Assembly (NCBI GenBank): GCA_949987705.1
Contig: OX465281.1
Span: 199,627,112-199,691,111, forward strand
Source of the DNA: Thereva unica
Taxonomy: Eukaryota > Arthropoda > Insecta > Diptera > Therevidae
Direction: 5' to 3'
Length of the DNA: 64,000 bases
Below the pieces are notes generated by a model. That model had not been told where the DNA came from, did not search any database, and saw only the letters and a program-made list of their open reading frames with translations. A program made the translations under genes and the position numbers. Below, in pieces: positions 19,908 through 30,598 of the stretch; position 1 is the stretch's first letter, and every line of letters begins with the position of its first letter.

Positions 19908-20375
19908 GGGTGGCAAACAGGCCCGTTAATGATGGTCACCGCTGATTAAAACAAACATTTGAGCATATAAATTTATATGGACAAAGCTAAAGCTGGTGAT
20001 ACTATTTTATACAATAGATCAAAGTAAAACATTATTGCAATGGAAAATCACACTGTTTTTATTATTCTCAAATTATTTGCATTTCCATGTAATATAATAT
20101 CACAAACGCGAATGTGGTATGTTTACTTTTTATATTTATTTGATCTAATATTATTCATTAATTCTTGATTTACTTATATTGGTTTAATATTATTTCAGAA
20201 CCACCCGAAGGCGGCTTCTTTTTTTTGGCAAACAGGCCCGTTAATGATGGTTCGAGTTAATTGGCACCGTTCATTAAATCATTTAAGCATAGAAATTTAT
20301 ATTGACAAAGCTGGCGATACTATTTTATAAAATATATCTAAGTAAAACATTATTGCAATGGAAAATCTCACTGAT
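19908..20375 (+). repeat. Two ~150-bp direct repeats near the right end of Harbinger-2
   Basis: GGCAAACAGGCCCGTTAATG at about 19912 and 20227 begins two similar copies that both run to TTGCAATGGAAAATC. The copies are roughly 85 percent alike by eye and sit about 315 bp apart. They lie upstream of the MADF-BESS gene, so they may be its promoter or transposase-binding region. Confidence 0.75.
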
Positions 20376-20639
20376 TTAATATTATTTCACAACGGACGCG
20401 AACGAAAGGCGACTTCTTCTTCTTCTTTATAATACTTCCTTGAAATTCACTGGCAAGGTGGAATTTATATCAAACGTCAAGTTGTCAGCTGTTTTTACCA
20501 TTCTGTGACAGAAAAGTTAAAGTTTATTTAACTTTCCGCCGTGACGGTAAGATGTCGCAGAAATTGCTTCTGATTGGTTGAAATCTTAAAAACGACCGGC
20601 GCGACAGAAAAACGTCGGATATGTAAATTCACCTTCATT

Positions 20640-21801
20640 TGGTTGATGCAGCCGTAGAATTAGCAGTTTTTATCACTTTGAGATTGGCTTCGGTTCTTCC
20701 CGACTACACTTATCACATTTTCGTCAGACAAAACGGTTCCCCCTTTTTTTTGATACAATAAGGAATAGTGGTATTAATGTTTTCGAACAATCCGAAAGGA
20801 TTCTCGCCGCAAAACCAAATTCTATGTTATTCACTGACGATAAAACAAATTTAACAAACAAAAAGTTTACCAACCGTTACACCGATCCCTCACCATTTCC
20901 GTCAGATATCACAAAAGAACGATTAATAAAGAAAATTCACACTTCATCCATATCGTGGTCAATTCATCGGGGGCTTAAAAATTTTCTTTTTTTTTTTCGA
21001 ATAAAACAAAAAAATGGAAACGCTATGTAAGCCGACAGAAATCTTTTTTATCTAGGACTCCCGAACGCGATTCTTTTACTTGCGATAAAAAAACCTCATA
21101 ACAATCACCTACTTTTTAAAAAATAATATACAACTCAATCTTTAGACCGACGTAAGAAGGATTACTCTTCACGACTTGCACTCTACAATCTCCACACTCG
21201 GACTGACTACGTGATTTTCTTTTCCCTAGCAAAAGGGACGCTTCTTGAAATTTCTGCCGCTTCGTATCCTTATATGGACATGGCGTGATTTTTGGGGGGT
21301 GCAGTTATCGAGTTAGAAACATTCTTGGTACACTTCTCTGGGTATTTTCCGGTTAGTATGGTCCCCATCCATACGTGCCTACATATGCATTGGTTCAGTG
21401 TGTGCGTCGGCGTCATGCGATTATACTTGCGCCGAATAATATGATTGGCGGCGCCGCTACCCGATTGAGTTTGCTGGACGGGTGTCTATGTGTGGGTGGG
21501 ATAATAAGCACGGTGTTGAGCCTAGGCCATAGGCGTGCGTAATTTGCGTACAAATCGATGAAAAAGTGATTTGCTGTGTTACGAAGAAAAATGTATGAGA
21601 AAAAAAATTTTTTGTTTGTTTTTCTTTTTTCTTTTTTTGATACTGGATTTGAGATGATTTATATGGGAAGTGTGGGGTTAACCAGTTTGAATGAGAAGTC
21701 ACAATATAAGGTTGATAAGGAGTGAGTAGAAGAGAAATAGTTGAGAATTGGACGTCTTCCGAAGACTTTATTTTCTTGTCCTACAGGCCGACCGTTACAA
21801 A
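20640..21801 (-). repeat. LTR-like region, minus strand, starting TGTAACGGTCGG
   Basis: The minus strand at 21801 begins TGTAACGGTCGGCC. Sequence at about 21380-21560 is clearly related to 53920-54080 (shared GATTGGC..CGC and GTGTGGGTGGG and AGGCGTGCGTAATT). TATATGG near 21273 matches a TTATATGG in the related segment. It lies directly 3' of the gene at 21807. The inner end was not found, perhaps because Harbinger-2 inserted nearby. Confidence 0.45.
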
Positions 21802-21806
21802 ACTCT

Positions 21807-22779
21807 TTACAAATCATCGATTTGAAATCGCGTCGTATAAAAGAGTGAAACTTTTGGGTGTCTACAATTCGAAGAGCCTTTCCAAGTCGTTCCTGCAGGT
21901 TTTTTTTCGGGGTTCACCTGCATTTGTTTACTGCAAAACGCAAAATCTATGTTTTCGAACGATTGTTTAGCCCACTCAAAAAGTTCGCGAGGTTTCGTGA
22001 TTTGAATCGAATTTTGCATACTAGCTCTGTGAGCTTTCCTTTTCACCGTCCCTCCTACCCCGTCACACGCACCTTTGCCGTGTGAAGTTGCATGTAAGTG
22101 ACATTCCGCTTTGATTTTAAAATCAGTTTCGTGATCAAGAAGATTGATGAAATTTTTCTTATTCTTATACTGAGAAGCTGTCCCGTCCGAGAAGTAAATC
22201 AACTTTTTAATCTGTTTCAACCCGTACTGCCTTTTTAAATAAGTAATAAGAGTTCGATTGAACAAATGAACGGTTGCCGCGTCATGTTTTTCGTTATCTG
22301 CGATAATAACGAAACACTGTGGCACAATATCACCATCGAGACCCATTGCAGAGGTGACACCGAAGTACCGCATCATTTAGCGAATACTCAGATCTGGCAT
22401 GACTGTTGTAAGAACTTCGACTTTTCCAGCGCGGTATGTCTGTCTTGACAATGCTTGTCTAATCTCTTCAACATAAGCATCATCGAGTTTGGTCCGCTTT
22501 GATTCTTTTGCTTCGACCTGGGCTACCTCAACAAAATTGGCACTACCATCGAAACCTTTGTCATGAGACACCTTCAGCCGTTTCGACGCTCGCTCCCGTT
22601 TACTCATCTCTGTGAGAATTTTTTTTTTGTTTTTCCCGATGTAACTCATTTTCCGACTTTGGATTCACATAAGTTGGATCGAGCTTCAAATCGTTCTCAT
22701 CGTTTGATAGTTCTTCATCAGAAGAAAAATCGCGTGGTTTAGCTTTCTCATCAGGTTCGGGATTTTGCCTAACAAACAT
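21807..22779 (-). pseudogene. Transposase-like protein with SDGTASQYKN and HGKGACDGVGG motifs
   Basis: Minus-strand frame from ATG at 22779 through an acidic N-terminus (FSSDEELSNDENDLK) to a stop at 21807, about 323 codons. A frameshift lies in the A run near 22625 and one in-frame TAA at 22379-22377. The core has IADNEKHDAATV, IYFSDGTASQYKNKKNF and HATSHGKGACDGVGGTVKR. I recognise this core as a widespread invertebrate protein of unknown function and suspect an RNase H-like fold from its SDG...N and H/D motifs, but that is inference. It follows another transposase-like gene and precedes an LTR-like start at 21801. Confidence 0.55.
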
Positions 22780-22783
22780 TGTT

Positions 22784-23740
22784 TTAAATGCCATTAGGGG
22801 TATATTGAAAAGCAACCACATCGTTAACACAGGGATCGCCAACTTTGTTACCAGGGCGAATACTTTTGTAGTATACTGGCTGAAATGTATAAAAATCATC
22901 ACTACTACAGTAAATTGTTTCATAAGGACGCGGACGTTGTCTTGCACCTTGAATTATTGGAATGTAGTCTGCTGGTGTATAGACTTCTTTTCGATTGCGC
23001 AATTTCTGCTCAATAGTAGAATGAATGGAGTCCACTTCTATGAAGGTGTGTCCAACTTCCAAATATTTTTGTTCTATTATTACGTTTGTTTTAATGCTCA
23101 ATTCTAGCAATGCATTAGAAAGTTTAATATTTCGGTTCTGATATCCACATCCATCACTCCAAATCGTAATTTTTTCGGGGTGTCTTTTTTCTATTGCCTT
23201 TTGTAAAAAGTCTGTATAAATTGATGCAAATACATCACTTTCAATCCCTGCATACATCGTCTTTAGTACTTAAGTTAAGGAAGGTCTCATTGTGGACTTT
23301 CAATTTAGTCTTGTAGTAATTTGCACTGGCATTTACGCTTGGAGCCAATAGCACAGCCTGTAGATCTACGGTATACGTTTCCGTATTAGGACAATTAATG
23401 GATTGTTCTTTGTCTCTTGTTTTCTCTTCTATTGCTGATTGTTTCTTTCGCTCATGTTTCCGAAATATTTCTTCATCGCATCTGTCTTATACTGTGTACA
23501 TGTATTACATTGATCCTTTTTCGGAATATAAAGATCTAAGTTCATAGCTTTCAAAGTATTGTAGAAGGTTTTCCAAGATTTTCCAAGCATTTTTGTTTTG
23601 TTTTTGGCACTCATCTTTATAAAAGCGGTACATCTCTCTTAAACTAGACCACAAGGGTTCAACGTAGAGTTTACTGGATGACGCTCGACAATAATGGCTT
23701 TCTACTTTGGGCAGTGAATTCAGGAATTCCTCTCGATTCG
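22784..23740 (-). pseudogene. DUF7869-like transposase-like protein (broken)
   Basis: Several frames on the minus strand give FLNSLPKVESHYCRASSSKL, then YIPKKDQCNTCTQYK, VDLQAVLLAPSVNASANYYK, IWSDGCGYQNRNIKL and LEVGHTFIEVDSIHSTIEQ, in the order of a family common in insect genomes that I associate with DUF7869. Breaks occur near 23430 and 23260. It ends at a TAA (22784), earlier than usual, four bases before the next gene's ATG. The SDGCGYQN and GHT..EVDS motifs suggest a DDE/D-type nuclease. It joins the gypsy protease frame near 23740-23760. Confidence 0.55.
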
Positions 23741-23759
23741 TAACAATCACCGTTTCCGA

Positions 23760-24350
23760 CGCTGTTCTCTTCAGCTGGCTCGGAGTACGTTTCATTTATT
23801 TTATTAAATTTTTTATTTTTACTATTATTATTATTTTCGCCTCCGGCGCTGTTTTCTTCAGCTGGCCCGGAGTACGTTTGATTAATTTTATTATATTTTT
23901 TATTTTTAATATAATTTTTGTCTGCCGCGGCATGGGCGTTTATTATTTTTATGGGGGCTTTTGAGAGGCTTTCATTACATTTTGTCGTGAAGGGAATTAA
24001 TTTACGCGCGCAGTCGTCGGTTAGTTGTTTTTCCATAACACGTCGTGAGTATAGTATATCGCAGCCATACCTATCCAGGAAATCATTTCCTAACAACCCA
24101 TCGCATGATAGAATGCTATCATCCTTTATTATGTGAAAGGGGTGAGAGAGTTCTATTCTGTAGCTGTTATTACCTATGTCTACCCTTCCGTGTGTTAAGC
24201 CTTCGGAGATGATGCTGTCGTTAGTAAAGGTGGTGATCAAGCACCTTTGACTTACATCGACCGGAGTTTCTTCGGAAGTAGAGGCAAGCTTATGCAGACT
24301 TATTTCAGACCCCGTGTCGATGAGGAAGGTAGTTTTATTTTTTTTTTTGA
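23760..24350 (-). pseudogene. Retroviral-type aspartic protease of a gypsy element
   Basis: On the minus strand, TTFLIDTGSEISLHKL (about 24335-24285) is the DTG active site, followed about 70 residues later by GLLGNDFLDRYGCDILY, the conserved flap-to-dimer region. Frame relative to gag changes in a run of A at about 24340. A 72-bp direct duplication at about 23775-23925 encodes KNKKxNKINxTYSxPAEEN twice. Reverse transcriptase, which should follow, is absent; a transposase-like gene begins instead. Confidence 0.75.
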
Positions 24351-24394
24351 GATGGAAAAGGGGAGTTTAGCTGTGACACTTCGTTTCGTGACGG

Positions 24395-25516
24395 TTATTG
24401 GAGCTTCCACAATGACTTTAAGTCGCGCGGGTGTACTTCGGCTTGCGTTTCGAATTGGCGGGTTGGAGCGCCGGTCGTTTCTTCCCGCAGGTCTTCGTTT
24501 CCCGAATCGAACTCGTCTTGGTTCAGGAGTCTTACGCACCGAAAAGTAGATCTGTCTTCTTCATGATTCCTAGGAGGTTGGCGCTCGGCTTGGCGCCTAT
24601 TTTGTCGTGGAGCCCAAGAGTTGTACCTATTGCTGTTTTCTCGAGATGACTGTCTCATGTTCCTCATGTTGGTTGGTGGCAGCTCTCGATTTCTGTCGGT
24701 TTGTCGTGTTCGGCACTCGCTGACGTCGTGGTTGGGCCGGTTGCAATATGAGCAGAATATTCGGCGTACTTCCTTTTTAACAGGCGCGGTACTGAAGCTT
24801 GGGATCGCTCTGTTGCGGTAGCAAGTATCTTTGGTATGTCCTTTTTTCTGGCATACCTCACATTGCGAAACTTGTTTTTCTACTCTTTCTGCTTGGGAAG
24901 AACCCAGGTTTTTTTCGTCCATAAATGACGCTTGCTCCAATATGTATTGGGTTAAGGGGCCAAAGTCGTGGGAGTCCTTTGCTTGGACCAGAGTCTGCAA
25001 GCGTTCATTTCTTAACCCTCTACCGTAAGCGATTATGGCTTCGCGTCCGTTTTCCCCTATCAGCAGGCGCTTTGCCTGTTGGTCATCCATGGCTACCTGT
25101 GTAGCCTTATTTAATTCCCCTAATAATCGTTTAACTCTCTGGGTGTAGTCGGCGACAGTCTCTTTTGTGCCTTGTCTTACCTTTGAGAGTTCGTCCCTTA
25201 TAGCAGATCTAGAGCGGGTGTATTGTCTTAATAATGTGGCTCTCAGCTCGTCCCAGGAATCGATATCCTCGTACTCAATCAAGTCGTACACGGGACCTTT
25301 AACCCTTGTTTTCAATACGTTGAAGAAAAGGCTTCTATCTCTGTCACCATTCGCCGTATCGAACAGCACATCGCAACAGGAGATGAATCTATTTAGGTCT
25401 TCTTTGTTACCGTCGAACTCCGGTAACATATCTCTTACATCCCGAATAGAAATTCTTACAGGGCTGGCTTCTCGCTCGCCGGCCTGTCCGGCTTGTTCGT
25501 CCCCTTGGTTAGCCAT
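24395..25516 (-). CDS. Gag of a Ty3/gypsy element
   Basis: 373 codons from ATG at 25516. The capsid region includes LPEFDGNKEDLNRFISCCDVL and the DYTQRVKRLLGEL block of 17.6/297/gypsy-type Gag. Two zinc knuckles follow, CEVCQKKGHTKDTC and CSYCNRPNHDVSEC, then an arginine-rich tail that binds RNA. Protease follows in another frame, consistent with frameshifting in this group. The frame itself is undamaged. Confidence 0.85.
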   Translation of the reverse strand: MANQGDEQAGQAGEREASPVRISIRDVRDMLPEFDGNKEDLNRFISCCDVLFDTANGDRDRSLFFNVLKTRVKGPVYDLIEYEDIDSWDELRATLLRQYTRSRSAIRDELSKVRQGTKETVADYTQRVKRLLGELNKATQVAMDDQQAKRLLIGENGREAIIAYGRGLRNERLQTLVQAKDSHDFGPLTQYILEQASFMDEKNLGSSQAERVEKQVSQCEVCQKKGHTKDTCYRNRAIPSFSTAPVKKEVRRIFCSYCNRPNHDVSECRTRQTDRNRELPPTNMRNMRQSSRENSNRYNSWAPRQNRRQAERQPPRNHEEDRSTFRCVRLLNQDEFDSGNEDLREETTGAPTRQFETQAEVHPRDLKSLWKLQ

Positions 25517-26513
25517 TCGGGCGGTTACACCGAATGACGGGTATTTGCGGCGACGGGTACGAATCTTGATATCAAACGCGTATGGTTAAATATATTTTTT
25601 TTTGTATTTTTTTTTTATATTATAAAGCGAATACAAGGCGACGATTAGCAAGCTAGAGTGGTATATATATCACGAATATATGCGAATATCACGAATTTTT
25701 AATAAACTTTACACTGCATCAATTTGAGCAATAGCTATATCAATCTCGGTCCATTCAGTCAAGGAGAGGAGAAAAAGAATAAAAGGTAAAAATCATGCGT
25801 CCACGCATTAAAACTTTCTTAAGACAAATTCATCTTTAAGAAAAGGAAGCGGCTACAAAATTTCTAAAAACGACTCCCTGAACGAGAAAAAAAACACAAC
25901 AAGAAAAATTGTTAATAGAGAACTAGAAGAAGAAAAACACCACAAGACAAATTATTCAGAAATGTATCCCAAAACGATAACACGACAAAAATTGTTGAGA
26001 GAAAACTCGATGAGAAAAAAACAGAAGCCGTATAAAAAACACACCGTAATAGACCTTGCGTAATTATTGGTACTGTTATATGTTATTATATCTATTCTTG
26101 AAAAGGTATTGTTTTTATATAATTCATTCAATATATATAATTTCAAAAAATTTCTCTTGATAAAATTTTTTTACCTATAATATATGTATTTATTTTTATA
26201 AAAAATTTTCACTATATTTCGTTTTTTTTTTTTCGCTCAAGCAAAGATATCATTATACTAAATTTTTTGTAATATTCATTCAAATAAATTTTCCTTTTTG
26301 ATTTTAATTCACTGGAGTATTCCTTTAAAGTAAAAGTTTTTATGTTTTTTTTCTAATGGAACTCATTCAATTTATATTTAATTATTATAAAGAACAACTT
26401 TTATTTATAAAATTTGAACGCGGTTTTAAAAATAAAAAAATTCTCATTTTCAGAAAATTGTCACCACTGTTTGGTTTTTTTTTTATAAATATTGCTTTCC
26501 TTAAAAGTTAATC
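25517..26513 (-). other. Long AT-rich leader of the gypsy element
   Basis: About 1 kb between the leader ORF and gag with no supported gene and long A and T tracts. It is part of the gypsy 5' region, judged by the primer-binding site at 26866-26877. Confidence 0.5.
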
Positions 26514-26660
26514 TTACTTGGTAAGGCTCTGTAGCCTTTCCTTTAAGGTTATATATTCGACAAAGTCGACGGTGTCGCTGTCATCGGTGGTTGCTGCGAT
26601 TTCTTCTTGTAGTTTTTGGAGCCTCTCCTTGATGTTCTTCAATTCCTGGTCTGGTTCCAT
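26514..26660 (-). CDS. 48-residue leader ORF with a splice donor at its end
   Basis: ATG at 26660, TAA at 26516-26514. The peptide starts MEPDQELKNIKERLQKLQEE and continues with an acidic TDDSDTVDF and KERLQSLTK, so it is charged and probably coiled-coil. The last codons overlap CCAA|GTAAGA, a good splice donor. It lies between the primer-binding site and gag. It may be a spliced leader exon giving its first codons to another ORF. No homologue is recognised. Confidence 0.4.
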   Translation of the reverse strand: MEPDQELKNIKERLQKLQEEIAATTDDSDTVDFVEYITLKERLQSLTK

Positions 26661-26865
26661 TTCGCTTTTGTGTTATTTTTGCTGCTCAGCTGATTGATGT
26701 TGGTTGTCCCTTGCTTTCGTCCTTGGGATCGTTGCACCTCCACAACTCCGGTACCTGTCCTAGAGGGGTTAAAGTTGTAGGTGTTCTTCCAGGTCTTTAG
26801 TACTGCTTACTACTCGTATGTCAAACTTTTCTTTTTTTTTTTTGTTGTTGGCTGCGTAGGGAATA

Positions 26866-26877
26866 CCGGCTGCGCCA
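26866..26877 (-). other. Primer-binding site of the gypsy element
   Basis: The minus strand reads TGGCGCAGCCGG, close to the TGGCGCAGTCGG site used by tRNA-Ser-primed insect gypsy elements. It places the 5' LTR to the right (about 26880 to at most 27265), whose outer end I cannot fix. Confidence 0.6.
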
Positions 26878-27438
26878 ATATTTTGTAGCGCCGTCCTTTG
26901 TTGCTTGACCGCTACAGGGGATTGGGCGTACTAGCCACTATTGGCGTAGGTCACCAACCCCTATTATCATATCTTTTGATAGTACAAATTAAAACCACTT
27001 TTCACTTTGTTAACTTTAGCAAACTAAACCACTTTACTTTTATTATATTTTATTTATAATATATATTATATCTTATTATATCTTTTAGTTCTTTTATCTT
27101 CTTTAGCTACTAGTCTTTGCAGCCTTTGCCGTTGGGTCCCAACTGACTTTTCTATGGTCCTCCCTAAAACAGCAGACCTCCGGTTCTTCATATTTTATTA
27201 CCCCACCAATTTCAATATTTTGGTTTGGGGGTTGACCGGAAGATTTTCTGGTCGATCCAAATTATAAGTAGAGCTTTCCCCTGTTATGGGAAAAAGCTCA
27301 TGCCACACGCGTAAATGCGACAGTTCCCATGAAAAGAGGGGAAGCGTCGATCACCTATGCGATCGAGAAATTGGGGGGAATAGAAAATGTGCACGAAGCA
27401 TTCATGGCACATTGGAGGAATTGGCCGGGTCATCATTT

Positions 27439-27700
27439 CGATGGGTCTTACGAAAAAGATATTGTTTCAATTTATTGCTGAAAAAGATATTGTTTCGGTT
27501 TCTCGCTGAAAAAGATATTGTTTCGGTTTCTCGGTGAAGAACATATTGTTTCGTTTTCTGGCTGATTTTTTTTGCAGCCAGAAAACGAAACAATATGTTC
27601 TTCACCGAGAAACCGAAACAATATCTTTTTCAGCAATAAATTGAAACAATATCTTTTTCACCAACATTTTGAAACAATATCTTTTTCGTAAGACCCATCG
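27439..27700. repeat. Hairpin built from four 28-bp repeats per arm
   Basis: Left arm (27439-27562) and right arm (27577-27700) are inverted. Each contains four copies of a 28-bp unit starting GAAAAAGATATTGTTTC (outermost to innermost variants), the last pair ending TTTTCTGGCTG around a short T-rich loop. The two arms differ in the outer units as if slipped by one. ATTT flanks both sides (27435-27438 and 27701-27704). Confidence 0.85.
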
Positions 27701-27763
27701 ATTTATTGATCACGGCCAAAGGTTGCACTTTGGAATGTTTGTGCATTGCTCGTGGATAGGTTT

Positions 27764-27867
27764 TTGGCGGAAACTCGTATTGAGTTTCCCGACAGTCTTT
27801 CCTGTTATTTTGATTTATTGAATTTGGCGGAAACTCGTATTGAGTTTCCAGACTGTCTTTCCTGTGG
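27764..27867 (+). repeat. 61-bp direct duplication
   Basis: TTGGCGGAAACTCGTATTGA starts at about 27764 and again at about 27825; both run to GTCTTTCCTGT with minor changes. The sequence is not otherwise recognised and the plus frame across it is not convincing. Confidence 0.75.
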
Positions 27868-27976
27868 AACTGCTGGCGAACTTGGAAATTGTGCGCATTC
27901 TAGGAATGGCACTTGCAGTTGTACGATGCTTTTCTTTCAGCACAGAAAAAGGGTAACGAAAGGGAATGAGCTAAAG

Positions 27977-29357
27977 CAGCGGTCGGCAACCTTTTGGCAG
28001 GCAAGAGCCACAAGGCGGCAAAATAAACTAAAGGCGGGCCACACTTGTGATATTAACCCTAGAAGCCCAATATACCTACGTATAATTGGTCATATCCCAT
28101 AGAAAAAATGAAAATGCTATTAAAATTGTTAAAAAATAAGGATTTTAATTCGTACACGTAATACCTACATTATGTTTTATGTTTATAAGAAAAATAGAAA
28201 TAAAAACTTCAAAGTAATAAAACAATTAACTGATTTTATTTTAATTTCAGTGTGATGTCTGAGGTTGCATTTGGGAGACTATTTCTTGTATGTTAACTGT
28301 CATACTTGTGGTTGCAATTCGTAGAATGGCTCTCAAATGCTCATCTGTGAGACGAGAAGCATATTTATTTTTTCTGTAATTGACAATTGAAAAAGTTTGT
28401 TCGCATAAATAAGTGCTACCAAAAATTGTAAGGAACTGCTGGGCAAACCTTTTTAATTCGTCAAAATCAGATGGCAAGCTGCCATAAAATTTAGCAAGAT
28501 CATTGATTTCATTGAAAGAGCTTTTGAGAGCATCATTAGATTGGAGATCAATCACGTTCATTTGTAAATGACTTGGTATTTCCTCAATATCACACGAAAA
28601 AGGATTTGCAAAAATCTTCAGTTTGCTTGAAACTTTTTCAAAATCAGCAAATCTGTCGCTGAATTGAGTTTGCAGTTGTATTAAAATATCCTTCATTTTA
28701 TCACTTTTCCAATGAAAATTAATTCCAGCGTCCTCGACAGCCTTTTTACAATTCGGAAAATGATCCAACTTTTTTTCATCAATATGTTTTATAAAGAGTT
28801 TGATTTTCATTTGGAATGCCTTTACGTCTGTGTGCATATCAGAGATTAGTTTTTTTTTACCTTGAAGCCTTACATTCAGCGTATTTAATTCATGAGTTAC
28901 ATCTGTCAAAAATCCAAGGTCTATTAACCATTGAGTATCTGTCAGCTCTGGAATAGATTTGCCTTTTTCATTCATAAAAGTGTTGATTTCTTTCGTTTTT
29001 GAGGCTGGATCCACACTATACGCCGTATATAATGCTGTAAACATGCTAAGGGCGACGGCTACGAAATAGAACTTGGATTGATTGAGTCGCCACCCTCGGC
29101 GACCTCGTCGTCGAGTGGTCTGCATATTGTGCTGCACCCTTCATACTCATAGAAAAGCTGTGTGTTCTATTCGTTTTTTGCCAGCCGCTGTGGAAACTAT
29201 TTTTGCCCTTAGCATGTTTACAGCATTATACGGTCAATTGCGGTCCGCTCATGCATTTATTTTAATATTTATAACTTATTTACAAAACATTCACGGGCCG
29301 CAAGTAAGATGTCGACGGGCCGCACGCGGCCCGCGGGCCGCGGGTTGCCGACCGCTG
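27977..29357 (-). mobile_element. hAT transposon, internally shortened, 1.38 kb
   Basis: Ends CAGCGGTCGGCAACC (27977) and GGTTGCCGACCGCTG (ending 29357), flanked by the exact 8-bp duplication AGCTAAAG (27969-27976 and 29358-29365). It encodes only the C-terminal part of a transposase, so it is non-autonomous. It inserted within the 3' part of the transposase-like gene to its right. Confidence 0.93.
28247..29137 (-). pseudogene. hAT transposase, C-terminal part (GTF2IRD2/ZBED-like)
   Basis: The peptide resembles the hAT transposases related to GTF2I repeat-domain 2 proteins. It holds INTFMNEKGKSIPELTDTQW, FLTDVTHELNTLN, and the hAT dimerisation block with FGSTYLCEQTFSIVNYRKNK and SRLTDEHLRAILRIA. 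The BED finger and first catalytic residues are absent, and the first 30 or so codons (arginine-rich) are probably not native. Within what remains there is no stop codon. Confidence 0.82.
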
Positions 29358-29915
29358 AGCTAAAGAAATAGGCCAGCTCATTACAGATCTTTGTCGTGGG
29401 GTCTGAGCTTGGTGTTCTTCGTTTTCTTGGCTTGTACTGGGTTGTTCTGACAAAATCCACGTGCGGACAGTCTTCTCACCAATATTTAAAGTGTTGATAA
29501 ACATATTTCGACATACACGTTTCTTCACATCATCTCCATTTTCTTTTACAGTTAAGTAGAATCTAAATCCAGTGTTTTTTCTTGAAGTGGCAACATCAGT
29601 AGTCTTTCTTCTATACTGTGGACGTGCCTGTAATACACATCCAGTGACGTTAACCTTTTTAGCCTTCCAAGATGCCAGATTCCAAAAGTGCGAATGTATA
29701 GACTTTCGATCATCCTCACTAATCGTATCGCATTTGAAATCTTGTCTTGGGCCTCCTTTAACTGTTGTCGGCTGTGGATGCCCATTACATCTTGGACCTA
29801 GGCATTTAGCTTGTTTAATTTTAGTTTGCTTGTATTTCCCACTTTCCTGTTTTTCAAATCTAGCATTTTTCAACCTCTTCCACTCATTCATGTTAACTTG
29901 AACCTTATACCCTCG

Positions 29916-30040
29916 ACACACTAGCACACTTAATCCGGGTTATGACGTCAGAATGACGTAGACTCCATTTTATTTCCATTTCTTTTATATGGGTCTGCGT
30001 CATTTTGACGTCATAATCCGGATTAAGTGTGCTAGTGTGT
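29916..30040. mobile_element. 125-bp hairpin MITE, copy 1
   Basis: Ends ACACACTAGCACACTTAATC and the reverse complement; the arms (about 45 bp) pair almost perfectly and include TGACGTCA-like palindromes. It interrupts the reading frame of the transposase-like gene. Target duplication is at most 2-3 bp (GA or GAG). Confidence 0.8.
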
Positions 30041-30473
30041 CTCCGGTATTACGCTTTCTTGGTTTTGGTTGTTCTTGATCTGGTATAATATTTTGGTCCG
30101 TATCCGATATCGATAGCGGCTGTTGTGTCGTTTCATCAGCCACCGAGCAATCTTGAGTTGAAATTCCAACCACTGATCCAGCACAATCATCCGCTTGAAC
30201 ATCAGTGTCATACTCACTTTCGGATGGGGCATACAATTCATCCGAACCTGAACTAAAATCAGTATCTAATTGATTTTGCGTGCCTTCATCGTGTCTTTCA
30301 ATTTCTTCAGGATGGGTCTGTGTTGTGTACTGTGGATGCCCATTACATCTTGGACCTAGGCATTTAGCTTGTTTAATTTTAGTTTGCTTGTATTTCCCAC
30401 TTTCCTGTTTTTCAAATCTAGCATTTTTCAACCTCTTCCACTCATTCATGTTAACTTGAACCTTATACCCTCG

Positions 30474-30598
30474 ACACACTAGCACACTTAATCCGGGTTA
30501 TGACGTCAGAATGACGTAGACTCCATTTTATTTCCATTTCTTTTATATGGGTCTGCGTCATTTTGACGTCATAATCCGGATTAAGTGTGCTAGTGTGT
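30474..30598. mobile_element. 125-bp hairpin MITE, copy 2 (by segmental duplication)
   Basis: Identical to 29916-30040 and displaced by exactly 558 bp, so it arose by the tandem duplication and not by a second insertion. Confidence 0.8.

Larger units (their letters stand above)
17015..20634 (+). mobile_element. PIF/Harbinger transposon (Harbinger-2), 3.6 kb
   Basis: Terminal inverted repeats of about 38 bp start AGGTGAATTTACATAT and continue to TCTGYCGCGCCG, with only a few mismatches (17015-17052 and 20597-20634). Both ends are flanked by TCA (17012-17014 and 20635-20637), a 3-bp duplication as expected for this superfamily although TWA is usual. It carries two convergent genes, a transposase and a MADF-BESS protein, the standard two-gene Harbinger layout. 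Confidence 0.9.

Noticed and set aside
27439..27700. 28-bp repeats as a CRISPR array
   Set aside because: Repeats abut without unique spacers, are mirrored in a palindrome, and the DNA is eukaryotic.
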